From: [Flexibacter] sp. ATCC 35103
GTDB lineage: Bacteria > Bacteroidota > Bacteroidia > Flavobacteriales > Flavobacteriaceae
Direction of reading: 5' to 3'
Assembly: GCF_001975985.1 (NCBI RefSeq)
Contig: NZ_MTQF01000001.1
Location: 890,943 to 954,942, forward strand
DNA length: 64,000 nt
Shown here: one piece after another, positions 27,248 to 35,398 of the stretch
Position numbering within the stretch: position 1 is the stretch's first letter
Layout: the number at the start of each line of letters is the position of its first letter
Made by a program: the position numbers and the translations under genes
The notes under the pieces: generated by a model
Database searches by the model: none
What the model was told of the DNA's origin: nothing
Seen by the model: only the letters and a program-made list of their open reading frames with translations

Positions 27248-30200
27248 ATGAACAAAGTATTCTCAAAAAAACCTAAAAATTTTAGGATGCAGACTGTACT
27301 TGAAAAAAGTTTAAAAACAACATTACTTTCCTTGTTGTCTTTAAGTTTTCAAATTACAACGGCTGCACCTTCTAAAGAGATTCCGGTAAACGAAACCAAT
27401 TTGCCTGTTTTTCAGAAAATAGTAAAAGGAAAGGTTGTCGATCAAAAAGGAATTCCGGTTCCCGGAGTAAATATTGTCATAAAAGGCACAACGAAGGGAG
27501 TACAAACTGATATCGACGGAAGTTTTGCTATTGAAGTTCCAAATGATGGCACTATACTGGTTTTTACTTTTTTAGGAATGGAAGATCAGGAAATACCGGC
27601 AGGAAACAGTAATCTTAAAGTAGTAATGAAAGAGATTGGCGAACAAATGAACGAGGTTGTGATTGTAGGTTACAGCAAAATCAAAAAAGAGAGCTTAACA
27701 GGATCATTACAAACTTTAGACAGCAAAAAAATTGTTGATGTCACGACTCCTAGCGTCGAAAACATGCTTGCTGGAAAAGCTTCCGGAGTATATGTAAATA
27801 CAGGTGGAGGTCAACCGGGAGCGGTAGCAAAAATAGTGATTCGAGGAAAAACCACCGTCAACGGAAGTACAGATCCTTTATGGGTAATTGACGGAGTTAT
27901 TGTGGGGAATAGTTCTGCAAACATGAATCCATCGGATATTGAAACGTTGACGGTTCTTAAAGATGCTGCTTCTACAGCGGTTTATGGTTCACAAGGTGCA
28001 AACGGTGTAATTGTCGTTACAACTAAAAGCGGAAAAACAGGAAAGGCTGTTATTAATTTTTCTGCCAAAACTGCCATGACCACATTAAATAACGGGAATT
28101 TTAAAATCATGAATGGATCTCAATTATATGATTTATATGATTCATTCGAAAACAAACAAGCATTCGAGAATGTTTGGTGGTGGAATCCTGAATTAAAAAA
28201 TAAAAACTTTGACTGGTGGGATAATGCTACTCAAACGGGTATTGCAGAAGATTATAACTTATCAATAAGCGGCGGCAGTGAAAACTTTAAAAGTTACGTT
28301 TCTGTAGGTGTTTATAAAGAAACCGGAGCAGTTAAAGGTTATGATTATAAAAAATACAATGGTTTAATGAAATTTGAGTACAGACCAAACACTTGGTTTA
28401 CTTTAAGACCTCAGGTAAATTTGACCAGAGAAACAACTTATGATCAACAGCATTCAGTTGGTGCTTTATACGGAAATATGCCATGGGATAGTCCGTATAT
28501 GGAAGACGGATCTTTAGTAGGAAATGCTCCTAACCCAACCTGGGTAAACACAACAGGATCAAACTATTTGTATGATTTACAATGGAATTATGGTGAATCT
28601 GAAAATTATACGGTGAGAACTAATCTGGATTTTGATATTAAATTTACAAGCTGGCTGACTTTTTCTTCTGTCAACAATTACATTTTTGGTAATTCAAATT
28701 CAAGCTATTACACAGATCCAAGGTCTTCTGGCGGATTAGCGGTAAAAGGCAGAATTGAAGATAACTTTGATACCAATAACAGAATTTACACCAATCAATT
28801 ATTAAAATTTAATAAATCATTTGGCAAACATAACTTTAATGCTATTGCAGGTTATGAGTGGAATGAATATAATAGAAAATTCAGTCAGGGAATTGCAACC
28901 GGAATTCCTCCGGGAATTATAGCTCCCGATGCTGCCGCTGTTCCTGAAAAAGTGGCTGGCGGAAGACAACAGTGGGCTGTGCAATCTTTGTTATCGAATA
29001 TAAACTACTCGTATGATAACCGTTATTTGGCACAAGTTTCTTTTCGTCGTGACGGAGCATCTAACTTTGGTAAAAATGCACAATATGGTAACTTTTACTC
29101 TATAAGTGGTGGATGGAACATTCATAATGAAGCATTCTTTCACGCAGATTATATCAATAACTTAAAACTTAGAGCGAGTTATGGTTCGGTAGGAAACCGT
29201 CCAAACAGTTTATATCCTCACCTTCCTTTATATTCTTTCTCGAAAAGTAGTTATAATGAAAGTCCCGGGGCGCTAATCTCGCAATTGGCGAATCCTGATT
29301 TAAGTTGGGAAAAAACATTTACTGCTGGTGTTGGTCTGGATGTAAGTTTCTTTAAAAGAGTAAACATTACTTTGGATTACTATAATAAAAACACTTCTGA
29401 TCTATTGTATTATGTACCACTTCCGGGAGTTATTGGAGTTACTGGTATATGGAGAAACGTTGGTGCGGTAAACAATAGAGGTTTTGAAGCTTCTATTAAT
29501 GTAGACATCATTAAAGGAGATAATTTTAACTGGTCTGTAGATGCCAACATTGGTACGAATAAAAATAAAGTAACAAGCCTTTATGGAGACAGAAAACAAA
29601 TTATTGTAGGAGATGGTAGTGGTGTTGCGGGTTCAGCAAGCAAATTATTAACGCCGGGTAAAGATGTTGACAGCTGGTATTTAACAGAATGGGCAGGAGT
29701 TGACCCAACTAATGGAAAACCACAATGGTTCACTACAAATGCTGCCGGAGAGCGTGTAAAAACAAGCAGTTACGCTGATGCTTCTAAAAATCAAAAGGTA
29801 ATAGGAACTTATACTCCGGACTTTTTTGGAGGATTCTCTACTACTTTAAATTATAAGAATTTTGACTTTTCGGCTATTTTTAGTTATTCTGTTGGAGGAC
29901 AAATTTATAACTATGCCAGAGCCGAATTTGATTCAGATGGTGCTTACAACGACAGAAACCAGATGGTACTTCATAGCGGATGGAGCCGTTGGGAAAAACC
30001 GGGAGATATTGCAACACATCCTCAGGCACTTTATGATAACAGCAGCCAGTCGAACAAAGCATCTTCTCGTTTCTTAGAAACCGGAACATACTTAAAAATG
30101 CGAAGCATTACCCTTGGATATAATGTACCTATTCCACGTCTTAATATTTCGAACCTAAGATTGTACATCGCCGGAGAAAATCTTTTCACCATTAGTCATT

Positions 30201-30331
30201 ATTCTGGTGTAGATCCTGAGCTTCCTCCTACTTACAATGATGCAACGCAGCAATACATCATTTCTGGTGTTGCAACGCAGGTGTATCCTTCAACACGCAA
30301 AATTGTATTAGGACTTAACTTAACTCTTTAA
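27248..30331 (+). CDS. susC: SusC/RagA-family TonB-dependent outer membrane transporter
   Basis: A 1027-residue outer-membrane importer for oligosaccharides. N-terminal signal region to about residue 40, then a carboxypeptidase-regulatory-like domain at about 58-130 (GKVVDQKGIPVPGVNIVIKG), a plug domain at about 140-260 with the SusC-typical NEVVIVGYSKIKKE and IVIRGKTTVNGSTDPLWVID, followed by the 22-strand barrel. The end is the aromatic/hydrophobic GLNLTL. susD follows after 9 bp. The substrate is set by the partner genes; a GalNAc-containing glycan is inferred from the GH109 gene downstream. Expression probably depends on the LacI-type regulator. Confidence 0.95.
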   Translation: MNKVFSKKPKNFRMQTVLEKSLKTTLLSLLSLSFQITTAAPSKEIPVNETNLPVFQKIVKGKVVDQKGIPVPGVNIVIKGTTKGVQTDIDGSFAIEVPNDGTILVFTFLGMEDQEIPAGNSNLKVVMKEIGEQMNEVVIVGYSKIKKESLTGSLQTLDSKKIVDVTTPSVENMLAGKASGVYVNTGGGQPGAVAKIVIRGKTTVNGSTDPLWVIDGVIVGNSSANMNPSDIETLTVLKDAASTAVYGSQGANGVIVVTTKSGKTGKAVINFSAKTAMTTLNNGNFKIMNGSQLYDLYDSFENKQAFENVWWWNPELKNKNFDWWDNATQTGIAEDYNLSISGGSENFKSYVSVGVYKETGAVKGYDYKKYNGLMKFEYRPNTWFTLRPQVNLTRETTYDQQHSVGALYGNMPWDSPYMEDGSLVGNAPNPTWVNTTGSNYLYDLQWNYGESENYTVRTNLDFDIKFTSWLTFSSVNNYIFGNSNSSYYTDPRSSGGLAVKGRIEDNFDTNNRIYTNQLLKFNKSFGKHNFNAIAGYEWNEYNRKFSQGIATGIPPGIIAPDAAAVPEKVAGGRQQWAVQSLLSNINYSYDNRYLAQVSFRRDGASNFGKNAQYGNFYSISGGWNIHNEAFFHADYINNLKLRASYGSVGNRPNSLYPHLPLYSFSKSSYNESPGALISQLANPDLSWEKTFTAGVGLDVSFFKRVNITLDYYNKNTSDLLYYVPLPGVIGVTGIWRNVGAVNNRGFEASINVDIIKGDNFNWSVDANIGTNKNKVTSLYGDRKQIIVGDGSGVAGSASKLLTPGKDVDSWYLTEWAGVDPTNGKPQWFTTNAAGERVKTSSYADASKNQKVIGTYTPDFFGGFSTTLNYKNFDFSAIFSYSVGGQIYNYARAEFDSDGAYNDRNQMVLHSGWSRWEKPGDIATHPQALYDNSSQSNKASSRFLETGTYLKMRSITLGYNVPIPRLNISNLRLYIAGENLFTISHYSGVDPELPPTYNDATQQYIISGVATQVYPSTRKIVLGLNLTL

Positions 30332-30340
30332 AACAAAATC

Positions 30341-32038
30341 ATGAAAAAGATATTTATATTAGGTATTGCGATTAGTTTCTTGTCCTCATGTGATTTAGAC
30401 AGAGAACCATTTAATGCATACACAAAAGACAAAATAGAACAAGATAAAGTAGCTGCCGTAGAAGTTTTATTAAATGGTTGTTACGCACAATTAAAAGGCT
30501 GGTCTGATGTTATGCACAGAGTTGGAGAGTATCCTGGCGATAATATCATGATTAGAGGAACTTCTACAGATTCATTTTACTCTTTTATTTCGTATCAGCA
30601 CATTCCTAACAATGACAGATTATCTGTTTTCTGGAATAACAGTTATAAAATAGTATCACAATCAAGTGATTTGATCAAAATGATTTCAGAGGGAGAAAGT
30701 CCTGCTGTAAACCAACAGCTTGGCGAAGCGTATTATTTAAGAGGTATGATTTATTTCTACCTGTGCCGCACTTACGGAAGACCTTATGCACAAGCTCCCG
30801 AAACTAATTTAGGAGTGCCAATTGTAAATGGTTTACCACCGGATTTAAATAATCTTAGATTACCAGACAGATCAACAGTAAAAGATACTTACGAACAAGC
30901 AATTAGTGATTTGAAAAAAGCCGAATCTTTAATGACGGTTGACAGATCTGCAGCGTATGCTACTAAAGAAGCGGCTCAGGCAATGCTTTCGAGAGTATAC
31001 TTATATATGAGCGGAACATATGAAAATCCGAATCAGGAATACGCAACACAAGCTATAGAATATGCGAATAAAGTAATTACAAGCGGAAAATATAAATTGT
31101 TGAGCCGTGAAAGTTTTATGAAATTCAATACGTATGCACCGGATTCTGATGAGCAAACTGAAACCATTTTTGCTGTTAAAAGAGTAGCTTCAGAATTTTC
31201 AGGTTTTGATCATTACTACGGAATTGGCGGTATGTATGCTAATATTCAAGGTCAGGGTTGGGGCGAAATGTACGCTAGTGCCAAATATCTGGATTTATTA
31301 AGAAAATCAGGTTTAAAGAAAGATGCACGTTGGGCATTTATCGATCCGCAATACACGACAGACGATGCAGGAAACAAAACTCAGGCATTCCGTTTTATCT
31401 ATGATGTAAAAAATGCAGGTGGTACTCAAACCGGTTACAACTATATGCAACAACCATTAAAAACAAATCCTAATGGTACATTTTTTATCACAATAGGAAC
31501 TACTGATTATAATTTAACTCCGGTAAACGCAGCCGAAAATCAATATTCGATTGTATACGAAGGCAAAACTTATACAGGAGAGAAAGATTATATGATGTTA
31601 TTAAATCGTGTATATCCAATGTTTTACATTACAAAATGTTCTTTGCAAAATAATGATTCTCACCTCTACTCTCCTTCTATTTCAAGATTGGCCGAGATGT
31701 ATCTGAACATGGCAGAAGCTTATGTTAAAAAAGGTGATTATAATAACGCTTTAACCAACCTAAACATTATTCGCGAAAGATCGATTGTTGGTGGTGGTTA
31801 TACATCATTAAACAGTACCAATGCCGTACAATTAGTAGATGAAGAACGTCAGTTAGAATTAGCATTTGAAGCGCACAGAGGTTATGATGTTTACAGAAAT
31901 GGGCAAACCATGACGCGTCATTATCCTGGTCCTCATTTACCAATGACAGACTGGCCCGCTACAAGTTTAAGAGTAGTGCAATACATTCCGCAGTCAGAAA
32001 TTAATGCCTATCCAGGAACTTTAACTCAAAATCCATAA
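30341..32038 (+). CDS. susD: SusD/RagB-family glycan-binding lipoprotein
   Basis: A 565-residue surface lipoprotein that caps the SusC barrel and binds the glycan. Signal peptide with lipobox ISFLSSC (Cys17), followed by an acidic DLDRE, consistent with a surface-export signal. Family features include TPR-like helices (AYYLRGMIYFYLCRTYGRPY at about 128-147), PDRSTVKDTYEQAISDL and the C-terminal SISRLAEMYLNMAEAYVKKG and ERQLELAFEAHRGYDVYR. Length is normal for RagB/SusD proteins. A gap of 88 bp without a clear terminator precedes the DUF3472 gene. Confidence 0.95.
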   Translation: MKKIFILGIAISFLSSCDLDREPFNAYTKDKIEQDKVAAVEVLLNGCYAQLKGWSDVMHRVGEYPGDNIMIRGTSTDSFYSFISYQHIPNNDRLSVFWNNSYKIVSQSSDLIKMISEGESPAVNQQLGEAYYLRGMIYFYLCRTYGRPYAQAPETNLGVPIVNGLPPDLNNLRLPDRSTVKDTYEQAISDLKKAESLMTVDRSAAYATKEAAQAMLSRVYLYMSGTYENPNQEYATQAIEYANKVITSGKYKLLSRESFMKFNTYAPDSDEQTETIFAVKRVASEFSGFDHYYGIGGMYANIQGQGWGEMYASAKYLDLLRKSGLKKDARWAFIDPQYTTDDAGNKTQAFRFIYDVKNAGGTQTGYNYMQQPLKTNPNGTFFITIGTTDYNLTPVNAAENQYSIVYEGKTYTGEKDYMMLLNRVYPMFYITKCSLQNNDSHLYSPSISRLAEMYLNMAEAYVKKGDYNNALTNLNIIRERSIVGGGYTSLNSTNAVQLVDEERQLELAFEAHRGYDVYRNGQTMTRHYPGPHLPMTDWPATSLRVVQYIPQSEINAYPGTLTQNP

Positions 32039-32126
32039 TTTTTTATTTAGCATTATTTTGTTTTTGAAGCCTCTCTAATTGGATTGATTAGAGAGGTAAT
32101 TTAAAAAAATAAATTACTATCGATAC

Positions 32127-33440
32127 ATGAAAGACTTATTCTACTTATTTTTTGCTTCGTTACTCGTATCGTTTTCCTGCACGGCAAATAGCGAAAGTAC
32201 CGAAGATCCTTTAAAGAATCCGAAGACCAGTATTTCTCTTCCTTTGGCAGGAAATGTATATAGTTCTAAACATTTAGAAAGCAATACGATTACAGATAAC
32301 GGAATCGAAAACTGGACCAATGCTGAGGAATTTTTTACGGTTTATTTCAGAATTTCCAAAGCAGGGAATTTTCAATTAACAGTAGAAGAATCTGTAGAAG
32401 TATTTGGAAAATCAGAATTAGAATTTTCGATTAATAATGAAGCTAAAAAAGTAAAATTTGATACTTCAAAAAAAGCAGTAACCATTGGTACCTGGAAAAT
32501 AAATCAGGAAGGTTACGTAGCCATTAAAATCAAAGGAATAAACAAAACAAAAGATCGTTTTCCTGCTATAAATCGTCTGACTATTTCGAGCGCAGATTAT
32601 GACGGAAAAATATCTTATGTACCCAATAACGAAGGTAATTTTTATCATTGGGGACGACGCGGACCATCAGTACATTTAAATTATCAGGTTCCTGAAAGTG
32701 TCAATGCAAAATGGTATTATAATGAACTTACGGTTCCTGAAAACGAAGATAAAATTGGTTCTTATTTTATGGCGAATGGTTTTGGAGAAGGCTACTTTGG
32801 TATTCAGGTTAATTCGGCTACAGAAAGAAGAGTTTTATTTTCTGTATGGAGTCCGTTAAACACCGATGATCCGGCTAGTATTCCTGAATCTCATAAGATT
32901 AAAATGCTAAAAAAAGGCGAGAATGTACATACAGGCGAATTTGGGAATGAAGGTTCAGGCGGTCAAAGCTATCTCAAATACAACTGGAAAGCAGGAACAA
33001 CTTATAGATTTTTATTACAAGGTTTCCCTCAAAACAACAACACAACAACTTATACCGCGTATTTTTATGCGCCTGAATTACAAAAATGGCTATTAATCGC
33101 TAGTTTTAATCGTCCTGAAACAAATACTTATTTAAAAAGATTTCATTCGTTTCTGGAAAATTTTATTCCCGAGCAAGGCGATTTATCCCGTAAAGTATTA
33201 TTCAATAATCAATGGGTTTGTGACGATAAAGGAGTTTGGTCAGAAATAAATTCGGTTCGTTTTACAACCGACAATACCGGAGCAAAAGAATACCGAATGG
33301 ATTTTGCCGGCGGATTGGACAATAATTCATTTTATCTAAAAAACGGAGGCTTTTTCAACAACTATACAACACCAAAAATGATCTTTACAAGACCTTTAAA
33401 CAATAAAAAACCGGAAATAAATTTTGACACATTGCCTTAA
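32127..33440 (+). CDS. DUF5077-DUF3472 domain protein, probably exported
   Basis: A 437-residue exported protein; the N-terminus (MKDLFYLFFASLLVSFSC) gives a signal peptide with a possible lipid-attached Cys18, although the lipobox is weak. About residues 35-150 form a DUF5077-like beta-sandwich (FTVYFRISKAGNFQLTVEES), and about 165-430 the DUF3472 domain with NFYHWGRRGPSVHLNYQVP, YFGIQVNS and TYRFLLQGFPQNN. DUF3472 occurs in many polysaccharide loci and its activity is not known to me. Its place between susD and the GH109 gene suggests surface glycan binding or hydrolysis of the same substrate. Confidence 0.8.
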   Translation: MKDLFYLFFASLLVSFSCTANSESTEDPLKNPKTSISLPLAGNVYSSKHLESNTITDNGIENWTNAEEFFTVYFRISKAGNFQLTVEESVEVFGKSELEFSINNEAKKVKFDTSKKAVTIGTWKINQEGYVAIKIKGINKTKDRFPAINRLTISSADYDGKISYVPNNEGNFYHWGRRGPSVHLNYQVPESVNAKWYYNELTVPENEDKIGSYFMANGFGEGYFGIQVNSATERRVLFSVWSPLNTDDPASIPESHKIKMLKKGENVHTGEFGNEGSGGQSYLKYNWKAGTTYRFLLQGFPQNNNTTTYTAYFYAPELQKWLLIASFNRPETNTYLKRFHSFLENFIPEQGDLSRKVLFNNQWVCDDKGVWSEINSVRFTTDNTGAKEYRMDFAGGLDNNSFYLKNGGFFNNYTTPKMIFTRPLNNKKPEINFDTLP

Positions 33441-33538
33441 AAAAGACGTTTTAAAAAATAAACAATTTACACAAAAACAATAATTCCCGATAATCTTCAT
33501 TTTGATTATCATCATTTTCAAATCAAATTAATTCAATT

Positions 33539-34918
33539 ATGAAAACTAGTATTTTAAAATTCATGTTAGTGACCTGTCTTTTGTTTGGAGGAGCAATCGC
33601 ATCGGCACAAATGATCAAGACCAAAACACCAACCCGTCCAAAAGGTCAGCAAGATGTTTTGCGTTTGGCTACTGATCCAATTCCAACAGTTCGTGTTGCT
33701 TTTATTGGTTTAGGAATGCGTGGTCCCGGAGCTGTTGAGCGTATGACGCATATTCCGGGAGTAGAAATCGTAGCACTTTGCGATATGACGGAGAAAAACA
33801 CACAATCTGCCAATGAAATTTTAACTAAAGCCGGACTTCCTAAAGCACAAGAATTTTTTGGAGATGAAAATGCATGGAGAAAAGTTACTGCTTTACCAAA
33901 TGTTGATTTAGTTTATATCGCAACCGACTGGAAACATCATGCTATTATTGGTGTTCAGGCAATGAAAGATGGTAAACACGTAGCAATCGAAGTTCCGGGC
34001 GCTATGACTATGAAAGAAATTTGGGATCTTATCGATACGTCTGAAAAAACACGTAAACATTGTATGCAACTTGAAAATTGCGTTTACGATTTCTTCGAAT
34101 TAACAACATTAAACATGGCGCAACAAGGTTTATTTGGAGAAATTCTTCATGCCGAAGGTTCTTACATTCACGGTCTTCAGCCTTTTTGGGGTGAATACTG
34201 GAACAACTGGAGAATGGATTACAACATCAAACACCGTGGTGATATTTACGCTACTCACGGCATGGGACCAGCTTGTCAGGCTTTGAATATTCACCGTGGA
34301 GATAAAATGAACTTTTTAGTTTCTATGGATACAAAAGCAGTAGGAAATCCTGCTTATATCAAAGAAAAATCAGGTCAGGAAATTAAAGATTTTAGAAACG
34401 GAGATCATACTATGACTATGATTCGTACAGAAAACGGAAAAACAATCCAGATTCAGCACGACGTTACTTCACCTCGTCCCTACAGCAGAATGTATCAATT
34501 GAGTGGAACGAAAGGTTTTGCAAACAAATATCCGTTAGAAGGGTACGCTTTAGACGGTAAAGATTTAAGTGATGACGTAAAACCAAATCACGAAAAATTA
34601 AGCGCACACTCATTCGTTCCGGAAGACGTTAAAAAAGCTTTGATGGAAAAATACAAACACCCAATTGTAAAAAATATTGAAGAGCAAGCTAAAAAAGTAG
34701 GTGGTCACGGCGGAATGGATTTCGTAATGGATTACAGATTAATTCACTGTTTACAAAAAGGACTTCCGTTAGACATGGATGTTTATGACTTGGCAGAATG
34801 GTCTTGCTTAGGTCCGTTAACAGAAATCTCGCTTGATAACGGTTCTGCTCCTGTAGAAATTCCGGATTTCACACGTGGCGGATGGAAAAAATTACAAAAA
34901 TTAGAATTTTCAGAGTAA
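33539..34918 (+). CDS. GH109 family alpha-N-acetylgalactosaminidase
   Basis: A 459-residue NAD-dependent glycosidase of family GH109, which removes alpha-linked GalNAc. Signal peptide near 1-23 (LLFGGAIASAQ), so it is exported, probably to the periplasm. Rossmann motif GLGMRG at 57-62. Glu151 (EVPGAM), Tyr183 (ENCVYDFF), Tyr237 and His240 (IYATHG) line up with the active-site Glu149, Tyr179, Tyr225 and His228 described for the Elizabethkingia enzyme. Near the C-terminus GGHGGMD and PLDMDVYDLA are the family pattern. Simple Gfo/Idh/MocA oxidoreductases lack this combination. It closes the plus arm; a terminator follows. Confidence 0.9.
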   Translation: MKTSILKFMLVTCLLFGGAIASAQMIKTKTPTRPKGQQDVLRLATDPIPTVRVAFIGLGMRGPGAVERMTHIPGVEIVALCDMTEKNTQSANEILTKAGLPKAQEFFGDENAWRKVTALPNVDLVYIATDWKHHAIIGVQAMKDGKHVAIEVPGAMTMKEIWDLIDTSEKTRKHCMQLENCVYDFFELTTLNMAQQGLFGEILHAEGSYIHGLQPFWGEYWNNWRMDYNIKHRGDIYATHGMGPACQALNIHRGDKMNFLVSMDTKAVGNPAYIKEKSGQEIKDFRNGDHTMTMIRTENGKTIQIQHDVTSPRPYSRMYQLSGTKGFANKYPLEGYALDGKDLSDDVKPNHEKLSAHSFVPEDVKKALMEKYKHPIVKNIEEQAKKVGGHGGMDFVMDYRLIHCLQKGLPLDMDVYDLAEWSCLGPLTEISLDNGSAPVEIPDFTRGGWKKLQKLEFSE

Positions 34919-34949
34919 TAATTTTATTGGTTAGTTAGAGTTAAAAACG

Positions 34950-34980
34950 AGAAAAGGGCACCTTAAAAGTGCCCTTTTCT
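34950..34980 (+). terminator. Intrinsic terminator after the GH109 gene
   Basis: AGAAAAGGGCAC / GTGCCCTTTTCT, a perfect 12-bp stem around cttaaaa, 31 bp after the stop. It lies between convergent genes and may also serve osmC. Confidence 0.9.
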
Positions 34981-34996
34981 TATTTTATGCCGGAAA

Positions 34997-35398
34997 TTAT
35001 TTCCAGTTAAAAGTAATTTTCTTTTCAATTTCACTGCTTAAACTCAAAAATACAGGACAAGTCATTGCAGAACGTTCCAGTATTGTTTTACTTTTTTCGT
35101 CTGCTACACCTTGCATATCAAAAACAATTTCGATTGCGCCAATTCGTCTTGGTTCTGCATTCATTATTTTAGTTACTTCGGCAGTTGAGCCAATGAAATC
35201 TACCTTTAAATCGCGCGCTTTGATTCCCATAATAGTCATCATGCAACTTGCTAGAGCATTGGCAACTGTATCAGTTGGAGAAAATGCTTCTCCTTTTCCG
35301 TTATTGTCCAGAGGCGCATCAGAGATGATTTCACTTCCTGATTGTACGTGAATAGATTTTGTTCTTAGATCTCCTAAATAGGTTACTTTTGATGTCAT
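34997..35398 (-). CDS. OsmC family peroxiredoxin-like protein
   Basis: A 133-residue cytoplasmic protein of the OsmC/Ohr family that reduces organic hydroperoxides. The two reactive cysteines are Cys52 (ALASCMMT) and Cys114 (SAMTCPVF), with the conserved FSPTDTVANALASC segment before the first. Length is at the short end of the OsmC range. Its ATG overlaps the stop of the upstream LysM gene by one base (TAATG), which points to translational coupling. It converges with the GH109 gene. Confidence 0.88.
   Translation of the reverse strand: MTSKVTYLGDLRTKSIHVQSGSEIISDAPLDNNGKGEAFSPTDTVANALASCMMTIMGIKARDLKVDFIGSTAEVTKIMNAEPRRIGAIEIVFDMQGVADEKSKTILERSAMTCPVFLSLSSEIEKKITFNWK

Noticed and set aside
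33539..34918. Plain Gfo/Idh/MocA oxidoreductase
   Set aside because: The signal peptide, the conserved Glu151/Tyr183/Tyr237/His240 set and the SusCD context fit GH109 better.
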